A program made the translations under genes and the position numbers. Shown here piece by piece: positions 10,643 through 16,519 of a stretch of 16,519 nucleotides of DNA (the first letter of the stretch is position 1; each line of letters opens with the position of its first letter). The notes under the pieces are model-generated. The model saw nothing but the letters and a program-made list of their open reading frames with translations, was not told the DNA's origin and searched no databases. Source of the stretch: Polyrhizophydium stewartii (taxonomy: Eukaryota > Chytridiomycota > Chytridiomycetes > Rhizophydiales); NCBI GenBank assembly GCA_027604665.1, contig JADGIZ010000299.1:1-16519 (forward strand), written 5' to 3'.

Positions 10643-12706
10643 ATGTTCAGCCCATTCGGAAGCAAGGAGACCAAGGTCCTGCTGCTGGACCCGCTTCCGC
10701 TCGAGGCAACGAATGCGTTCGACCGCGCCAGCTACCAGGTGCGGCGCACGGCCCCCCGCCTGGCCCCGCGCGCGGCCTGGAGGCGGTCCTGCTCACGCCG
10801 ACCCGGCGCATCTGACTGCAGGTCGACGAGTGCTTTGGCGAGCTGTCCGAGGCCGAGCTCGTCAAGCGCATCGCCGGCTACAACATCGTGTGCCTCAGGT
10901 GCGCCCGGATGCTCGCCAGCCCTCCCCACCCCTCGGCCGCGGCGGCGGCGACGGCGGCGGCGTGGTCTGACGCACGCGACGTTCACATGCTAACCGTGTG
11001 CGGTGAACCTGTCCCACCTGCCTCGGATGGCGCGCGGGCCACCAGCGGCGAGCGTGACAGCGAGTACCTGACCGAGGAGGTGCTGCGCTCGGCGCACCGG
11101 CTGCTAGCCGTTGGCATCTTTGGCCCGCAGTCCAACCAGGTCGACCTCAAGGCCGCGCAGCTGATGGGCGTGAGTTGTTGTTGCTGTTGCTGGCGACACA
11201 CACACACACACACGCGAGACCTGGCCGCCGCAGCTGGGCCGCCCGCCCGCATACGGGTCCGGACGCATGCATGCACTCCCGTGCGGTGCGGCCGGCAGGG
11301 CCTGCCGGGGCCCACCGCGGCGCTGGCCCCTCCCACGGCGCGATCGCTCGCCCATCGCCCATCGCATCGCATCGGCGCGTGCCGAGTTCGGCACGCCATC
11401 GGGGCACCGGCCGCTGACAAATATTCCGGCCGCCGCCTGCCTCTGCCACCACCACCGCCGCCCCCGCTGGCGCCGCCCTCGCCGGGGGCCACTGTCACCA
11501 CCGCTGTAAAGATCCCCGTCTTCACGGCGCCGTACCAGTTCCAGCACAGCGTCGCGGAGCTCACGCTCTCCAACATCATCCTCCTCTCGCGCCAGATCGG
11601 CGACCGCAGCCGCGAGATCCACACGGGCGAGTGGAACAAGGTGTGTGTTTGTGTGTGCTACTCGCGGCTCTGCTGCTGCTGCTGCTCGCGCGGCCATACG
11701 GCCCCAAGCGCGCGCTGATGCCCGACCGATCGCATCCAGACGTCCAACAACTGTGTCGAGGTGCGCGGCAAGACGCTGGGCATCGTCGGATACGGCCACG
11801 CGGGCTCGCAGCTCGGCATCATGGCCGAGGCGCTGTCGCTGCGGGTCATCTTTTACGACGAGGCGAGCATCATGCCCATTGGCCGCGCCGAGCCCGTGGA
11901 CTCGCTCGACCAGCTGCTCGCCCAGTCGGACTATGTGGCCATCAACATCTCGTCGTCGCCCGAGAACGTCAACTTTTTCAACAAGGAGCGGATCGCCAAG
12001 ATGAAGAAGGGCAGCTATCTTGTCAACCCGTCGAGCGATGCGGTGCGTTGCCGGAGGCGTGCCGGGATGGCAGGGTGGTTTGAGTGCGTGGGGTGCTGAC
12101 AGGTGCTGGCGATGCTGCTCAGGTCGACCACCAAGCGCTTGCCGACGCCATCAAGTCGGGCCACATTGCCGGCGCGGCCATTGATGTCTTCCCACAGTCG
12201 GCGGTGAACGGCAAGACGGTCACGACGCCGCTACAGGGCGTGCGCAACGTGATCCTCACTCCCGCCATTGGTGCGTCGCTGTTGCTGGATGTTGCGCAGC
12301 CCCGCGGCGTGAGCTGACCCTTCTCATCGTCTCAACGACGACGACGGCGACGATTGCAGCGCGCGACACGATCGAGACCCGCCGCCGCATCGTGGCCGAA
12401 GTCACCGAGCACATTGTGCGCTTCATCTCCGAGGGCACGACGACGGGCGCGGTCAACTTCCCGAGCGTGGCCGCGTGGCCGCTCAAGCCGGGCATGCGGC
12501 GCATCCTGTGCATGCATCGCAACGTGCGCGGCGTGCTGCGGGAAATCGACTATATTCTTTCCGCGTACAATGTCGGCAAGCAGGTCCTGGACACCAAGGA
12601 CGTGCTTGGATACCTCGTTGCGGACGTGGCGACGGATCAGGTCACGACCGAGATTGTCAGCCAGCTGGCCATGCTGGCCAACACGATCCGCACTCGCATC
12701 GTTTGA
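10643..12706 (+). CDS. Diverged 3-phosphoglycerate dehydrogenase homologue lacking catalytic residues
   Basis: Homologue of Ser3/Ser33/SerA, the NAD-dependent first step of serine synthesis. Exons are 10643-10738, 10822-10898, 11061-11169, 11512-11640, 11740-12042, 12123-12270 and 12360-12706, giving 402 aa (E. coli SerA 410, yeast about 469). Family blocks are SNQVDLKAAQLMG, SVAELTLSNIILLSRQIGDRS, EVRGKTLGIVGYGHAGSQLG (Rossmann GxGxxG, aa 154-159), GHIAGAAIDVF, and an ACT-like end (about aa 330-402: NVRGVLREID, YLVADVATD). The catalytic Arg of NASRG is Ser236 (NPSSDA), the Glu of the TEPA loop is Ser264, and the His of TPHIGGST is Ala286 (TPAIARDT). The substrate loop RSR/RSK is reduced to LSEY and SNTRS is QFQHS. 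No stop or frameshift breaks it, so it looks like an intact pseudoenzyme, perhaps a partner or NAD/serine sensor. An altered substrate is possible. Confidence 0.85.
11196..11213. repeat. (AC)9 microsatellite
   Basis: Nine perfect AC units in the unusually long intron 3 of the dehydrogenase gene, preceded by a short TTG/TGC-rich run after the donor. Confidence 0.95.
11377..11396. repeat. Perfect inverted repeat in intron 3 of the dehydrogenase gene
   Basis: GCGTGCCGA and TCGGCACGC are perfect reverse complements separated by GT. As RNA this would more likely close as an 8-bp stem with a four-base loop. CATCGC-like short repeats lie just upstream (about 11350-11375). Confidence 0.75.
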
Positions 12707-12815
12707 ATTAAGCACCATTCGCATCCTGGCTTGGCCTGTGTGTGTGTGTGTGTGTGGTCGAGTCGGCGATTCGAGACTTGTGGCGAGCTTCCGCCAAGAT
12801 CACCAGCGAGCGACA
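12707..12815. promoter_or_regulatory. Short tandem intergenic gap with TG repeat
   Basis: The 109 bp between the dehydrogenase stop and the UBX start must hold both the 3' end of one gene and the leader or promoter of the next. A (TG)10 tract fills 12737-12756. No TATA box or poly(A) signal is evident. Confidence 0.55.
12737..12756. repeat. (TG)10 microsatellite
   Basis: Ten perfect TG units in the gap between the dehydrogenase and UBX genes; likely length-variable. Confidence 0.95.
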
Positions 12816-14335
12816 ATGGGCCAGAGCGACAAGGAGGCGCTTCTTGGTGCGCGCCTGCGAGGGGGCGCGGGGTGGCGACCCGCAGACGACTCGGCACACG
12901 GCTGACCAACGCCCATCGGCGCTGCGGGCTGCGTGCGCTGCCGGCCCCACCCCGCAGACATGGGCTTCTCGCCCGCCAAGGTGGAGCGTGCGCTGCGCGT
13001 CACCAAGAACGCCGGGCTGCAGGTCGCCATGGACTGGTGCGTGGGCTCGTTGACCCCGGCGGAGGGGCTCTCAGCTCGTGGGGAGACTGTAGCCGCACGA
13101 CTGCTCGGCCGAGCTGGCGGCCCCTGCTGGGCCGCGGCTCACAGGCGCGGGGTGCACCTGTCGACGAGCTTGCGCTGACCCTGGTTGGCCCGCGCTCGGC
13201 GACCCTGCCGACGGCCTCGGCTGGCGGGACCGGCCGACTGGCAGGCTGTTTGCGCACGCGGACGAGCCGGACGACATGCCCGAGCCCGCCGCGGGCGGAT
13301 CTGACGCCGCGGCGGGCGGCGCGGACGACGAGGGCGAGATCTCGCAGGAGCAGGCGACGGCGCAGTCGCTCAAGTGCGACGACTGCGGGCGGCTGTTCCG
13401 CGATTGTGAGTCTCGGCCGATCAGAGGATGAACGCAGCTTGCCACCCCCCAGTCTCGGCCGATCAGAGGCCTGAGCGGGAGATGTGGAGCTCCGGAGACT
13501 GCCGCTGCCACCGCCGCTGCCGTTTCTGGATCAACACGCTTACAAGCTCATCTCATCTTCTTGCACGACCGTGCACAGCGTCGGCTGCTGAGCGCCATGC
13601 GATGCGCACGCAGCACGTCAACTTCTCCGAGTCGACAACGGCCATCAAGCCGCTGACGCCCGAGGAGAAGGCGGAGCGGCTCAAGGAGCTGCAGGCGCGG
13701 CTTGCGGCGCGACGCGAGGAGAAGCGGCAGCTGGAGATCCAGGAGACCAAGGAGCGCGAGAAGGTGCGCCGCCGCACGGGCCAGGAGATCACGGCGGCCA
13801 AGGAGAAGATGGAGGAGGTGGAGCTCAAGAAGGCGTTTGAGGCCAAGAAGCGCGAGAAGGAGGAGGAGCGGCTTGCGCGCGAGCGGGTGCGCGCGCAGCT
13901 CGAGGCCGACAAGCGCGAGCGCCAGCGCAAGGCCGAGGAGAAGAAGATGCTTGCGCAAGGCATCGCGCCGCCGGCTGCCGCTGCTCCGGCTGCGTCGCCG
14001 GCTGCCGCTGCGGCTGGTCCCGCCAAGACATACAACGAAGCCCGCATCCAGGTGCGCAGTCCCGCATGCTTGCTCCAGCGCCTTTCCGCACAGCGCGATG
14101 TTGACCGCATGCGGCTCTTTACTCCCAGATCCGCGCCAACGGCCAATCATTCGTGCACGTCTTCCAGGCAGACGACACGCTCGAAAAGGTGTACGAGTTC
14201 CTGGTCGAGCAGACGCACTCGCGCGAACTCAAGCTGTCGCAGACGTTCCCGCGCAAAGTGCTCGACGGCGCCGACCGCGCCAAGACGCTCAAGGAGCTGA
14301 ACCTGGTGCCCAGCGCCGCGCTGATGGCCCAGTGA
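12816..14335 (+). CDS. UBXN1: UBA-zinc finger-coiled coil-UBX protein, Cdc48/p97 cofactor
   Basis: Predicted adaptor joining ubiquitinated proteins to the Cdc48/p97 ATPase in cytosol or nucleus. Exons are 12816-12846, 12958-13036, 13245-13405, 13579-14051 and 14129-14335, giving 316 aa. The UBA domain (about aa 2-40) has DMGFSPAKVERAL and AMDWLF. A C-x2-C-x12-H-x5-H finger (Cys81, Cys84, His97, His103) straddles the 13405/13579 splice; relatives in fungi and plants carry the same element, followed as here by FSEST..IKPLTPEEK. A long, highly charged coiled coil covers about aa 116-217, then an Ala/Pro linker, then a UBX domain (about aa 245-316) with the p97-contacting FPR loop (aa 288-290) and LVPSAALM at the end. 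All exons join in frame. Introns 2 (208 nt) and 3 (173 nt) are long for the locus. The orthologue name follows domain order and is less certain than the family. Confidence 0.9.
13409..13469. repeat. Direct repeat of 19 bp in UBX intron 3
   Basis: A 19-bp sequence beginning AGTCTCGGCC occurs identically at 13409-13427 and 13451-13469, with 23 bp between. The first copy begins just after the donor GTGAGT. Confidence 0.9.
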
Positions 14336-14727
14336 CATTTGAAACCCAGAGTGAACGAGCCGAAATATAAGCAACCGCCAGGATGGACTGGCTACTGGTC
14401 GACTGGCTGTCGGAGCGAGCACAGGGCTCTTGGTGTTTTGGGTTGGCTTCTGTTTTTTTAAAAAGCGTGTTGGCAAAGCAGTCGTGATCCGCTGTGTGCA
14501 AATGCGACACAGCGTTTTCGGCTCGAGCCGAGATAGAGAGAAGCGGAAAGCGAAATGGAGACATTTGGGGGGTGATGTGGCTTAGATGGCAAAGGTAGGG
14601 GTGGAGAGGATCAAGGGACAGGAATCGGTGGTTTTTGTGGATGACAAGCGTCCGGTGCGCGAACAAAAACAAAGAAGAGGGGACGGCAACAAGCAACGAA
14701 CAAGATGTGCGTGCTTGTTGACCGTGC
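14336..14727. other. Convergent 3' intergenic region, AT-richer
   Basis: These 392 bp separate the stop codons of the UBX gene (+) and the zinc-finger gene (-), with visibly lower GC than the rest. AATATA at 14364-14369, about 30 nt after the UBX stop, is a plausible poly(A) signal. A T7A5 run at 14453-14464 could serve termination on either strand. The open frames here are not supported as genes. Confidence 0.6.
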
Positions 14728-16497
14728 TCAGAAGAAGGTGGCCGGCTCGCGCATGCCTGATCCATCCGATTCGAACGGATGCAGCAGCTCGTTGGGCTCG
14801 AGGCCGAGTAAGTTGCCGCTGAGGCCCATCGAGGGGTTCTCTGGCTCGTGCAGGATGGACGATGTGGTTGCGAGTGTTGTGGGCGTCTGGTTGGCGATCA
14901 TCATGTCGACGCCGCTGAGCGCCTTGCCCATCGCCAGCGGGGTCCGCATGCCAGGCGTCTGCTGGACGTGGGCCGCCAGCTTTTCGACGGAGCGGCGGTG
15001 CGTGTCCTGCTGCGCGCCGGGGGCGTGGTCGGAGGTCTTTTGGTTGCCGGCCGAGTGCTTTTGGTGCAAATTGCGCTCCATGGGTGATGCCGTCGAGCCG
15101 GAGGAACCGGGCAGGGCGTTCGCGGCCATGCCCGTGTCGGCGGACAGGCCTAGCTGCGCCTGCTGCTCTTGCTGCGCCGCGGCGATGCCAGATGCTGCCG
15201 AAGCAGCGGTGGCTGCCTTTGGCGATGTTTGTGGTCCGGTGCCTGACTTGAATGAGCTCGCAAGCGGCGACTTGCCCGAGGCATTGGTGCCTGCGCCTGC
15301 CCGCGGGACGGGCTCGAGTGTCAGGTCTGCTGTGTCCGGCTCCGAATGTGCGCTGGTTGGCGCCTGGTTGCGGTTGGCGCTGGCTGGGCTCGAGTGCGAG
15401 CGTGCGTGGCGGCGCAGCTGGTCAGATCGTCTGAACTGGCGGCCGCACGTTGCGACGGGACAGGTGTAGTTGCGCGGCTCTGCGGAAGTCGGCCGCGCGG
15501 GCGGCGTGACCGGCTGGGCTGGCGCGAGCATCTCGCGGGGAACGACTTCAAAGGTGGACTCTGGACCGGCCGCGGGATCGGGAAGGTGCGCCATTGGCTC
15601 GGTTAGGATGGGGGTGCCCGCGGCAGAGGCCGATCCGGCGGCCAGCGCGGCGGCAGCGGCGAGATTCGAGTGCGACTCGCTGCGGGAATCGTCGGGCACC
15701 TTGATGAATGTCGAGTCGTCTGTGCCCTGGTCAAAGGGGCTGATGGTCGCCACAAAGGCCGTCGTGTTGAAGCGCTGCGCGTCCGGCGCGATCTCGACGT
15801 CGCCAAAGGGCGGGCTTGGGGTCGCGAGCTCTGGCGAGGTGTGGTTGTCGCTGTCGACCTTGACGTCGTTTGGCGAGAGCGAGGGTATGGCGTTGCCCGC
15901 GCGCACGGCCTGGGCGGGCGACAGCATGCCAAAGGCGGTGACGCCGGACACGAGGGCACTGGCAGCGGTGTAGTTGTGCATCTGGGGCGAGCGGTGCTGC
16001 ATGTTGGGCGAGTGGTACTGGAGATGCGGTGAGTGGTGCTGCATGTGGGGCGAGTACTGCATGGGGCTTTGCTGCATGTGCATCTGGAGGCCGCCGACGG
16101 CGCGCAGGTGCGGGCTGCCCATGATGGGCATCGAGCCCGCGAAGGCGTGCGCCATGCCGAGGTGGCCGTGGGCGAGCGGCATGAGGGCCGGGGCGAGGGT
16201 CGAGGGCGGCATGCTCGGGGTCATGACGGGCGTGAGGTTCGGGGTCATGACGGGGGTCATGCCCGGGGTGACTGCGCGCAGGGGCAGCTGCATGTGCACC
16301 GTGCGGTTTGCGACGGCGAGGGCCGCGGCGCCGCGGGAGGCGAGGGCCATGCTGTGCGGGCCGCCCGGGTTGAACGGCGACGTGGCGACGTGCTCGAGGG
16401 CGAGGCGCAAGGAGGTCTGTGGGTCCATGGGCACGGCGGACGCGGTGCACGGCTCCTGCTTGGCGCGCTCGCGCTTGAGGTCGCGCTCGAGCGCGTC
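14728..16497 (-). CDS. Single C2H2 zinc-finger protein, putative transcription factor (5' end missing)
   Basis: Minus-strand coding exon of about 590 aa ending at the stop 14728-14730. The first in-frame ATG is at 16428, but the frame stays open upstream with a charged, protein-like segment (DALERDLKRERAKQEP). A good 3' splice site (pyrimidine/CA tract then CAG, 16500-16498) suggests that the exon starts at 16497 and earlier exons lie outside the window. One C2H2 finger is seen at 15468-15394 (CPVATCGRQFRRSDQLRRHARSH; C-x4-C-x12-H-x3-H, helix RSDQLRR). The N-terminal part is Met/Pro/His-rich with TP repeats of period 4 (about 16270-16211) and SP repeats of period 7 (about 16077-15979). The rest is Ser/Thr/Ala-rich and looks disordered. 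The finger resembles those of fungal regulators, but with only one it cannot be assigned to a named factor. Confidence 0.75.
   Translation of the reverse strand, partial: DALERDLKRERAKQEPCTASAVPMDPQTSLRLALEHVATSPFNPGGPHSMALASRGAAALAVANRTVHMQLPLRAVTPGMTPVMTPNLTPVMTPSMPPSTLAPALMPLAHGHLGMAHAFAGSMPIMGSPHLRAVGGLQMHMQQSPMQYSPHMQHHSPHLQYHSPNMQHRSPQMHNYTAASALVSGVTAFGMLSPAQAVRAGNAIPSLSPNDVKVDSDNHTSPELATPSPPFGDVEIAPDAQRFNTTAFVATISPFDQGTDDSTFIKVPDDSRSESHSNLAAAAALAAGSASAAGTPILTEPMAHLPDPAAGPESTFEVVPREMLAPAQPVTPPARPTSAEPRNYTCPVATCGRQFRRSDQLRRHARSHSSPASANRNQAPTSAHSEPDTADLTLEPVPRAGAGTNASGKSPLASSFKSGTGPQTSPKAATAASAASGIAAAQQEQQAQLGLSADTGMAANALPGSSGSTASPMERNLHQKHSAGNQKTSDHAPGAQQDTHRRSVEKLAAHVQQTPGMRTPLAMGKALSGVDMMIANQTPTTLATTSSILHEPENPSMGLSGNLLGLEPNELLHPFESDGSGMREPATFF
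15394..15468 (-). other. C2H2 zinc finger coding segment
   Basis: Encodes C-x4-C-x12-H-x3-H with the conserved Phe and Leu of the fold. The helix RSDQLRR has Arg at -1 and +6 and Asp at +2, the arrangement known in Zif268-type fingers to prefer G-containing triplets. No second finger is visible within the window. Confidence 0.85.
15979..16077 (-). repeat. Heptad SP repeats in the zinc-finger protein
   Basis: Read on the minus strand, five Ser-Pro pairs fall at spacings of 5, 7, 7 and 7 residues in a Met/Gln/His-rich context (units such as YSPHMQ, HSPHLQ, HSPNMQ, RSPQMH). Confidence 0.85.
16211..16270 (-). repeat. Tetrapeptide TP repeats in the zinc-finger protein
   Basis: Read on the minus strand, TPGM, TPVM, TPNL, TPVM and TPSM are five consecutive four-residue units. 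Confidence 0.9.
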
Positions 16498-16519
16498 CTG
16501 CGGGTGGTGTGTGTGGGGG

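Noticed and set aside
10983..11718. Separate small gene in the long dehydrogenase intron
   Set aside because: The open frames are intron read-through of simple repeats joined to real exons; no independent protein features.
11196..12756. AC and TG tracts as parts of a mobile element
   Set aside because: They are plain microsatellites without terminal repeats, target duplications or any transposase or reverse transcriptase nearby.
13601..13960. Zinc-finger gene separate from the UBX gene
   Set aside because: The Cys pair and His pair lie on two exons that join in frame and continue into the coil and UBX domain, matching a known family architecture.
14763..14781. tRNA T-arm look-alike (6-bp stem, TTCGAAT loop on the minus strand)
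   Set aside because: No matching acceptor stem, D arm or anticodon arm around it, and it lies in the coding 3' end of the zinc-finger gene.

Overview
The window is nuclear DNA from a fungus. It is GC-rich and gene-dense, and six of its seven genes are broken by short spliceosomal introns (28 in my models, mostly 59-210 nt). The proteins include a fungal-only potassium channel family (KCH), a fungal-type phosphoglycerate dehydrogenase with an ACT domain, mitochondrial COQ5, a TFIIIC subunit and a bromodomain chromatin-remodelling subunit. I cannot place it below fungi with confidence; high GC, many introns and glutamine-rich tracts would fit an early-diverging (chytrid-like) or basidiomycete lineage. 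I see no tRNA, rRNA, transposon, CRISPR array or bacterial feature.

Layout, left to right: KCH-type potassium channel (+, 59-1968); COQ5 (+, 2655-4006); bromodomain/ankyrin RSC-like protein (-, 7658-4202); TFIIIC tau-95/GTF3C5 homologue (+, 7688-10267); a diverged 3-phosphoglycerate dehydrogenase (+, 10643-12706); a UBA-zinc finger-UBX protein (+, 12816-14335); and a C2H2 zinc-finger protein (-, 14728 to the right edge, 5' end missing). All exon models were made by hand from reading-frame continuity, GT..AG borders and remembered family alignments, so borders marked uncertain need transcript support.

The genes do not form a pathway. The most suggestive neighbours are the bromodomain protein and TFIIIC gene: they are divergent, with only 29 bp between their predicted start codons, and RSC-type remodellers are known to act at Pol III genes.

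The most surprising gene is the phosphoglycerate dehydrogenase relative. It keeps the NAD-binding fold and the ACT region, but all three residues that make the active site in the family (Arg, Glu, His) are replaced, so it looks like a pseudoenzyme that is still kept intact. Other points of interest are a strongly skewed splice-donor pattern (GTGCG instead of GTAAG), a hairpin that places a branch site in its loop, and period-7 SP and period-4 TP repeats in the zinc-finger protein.
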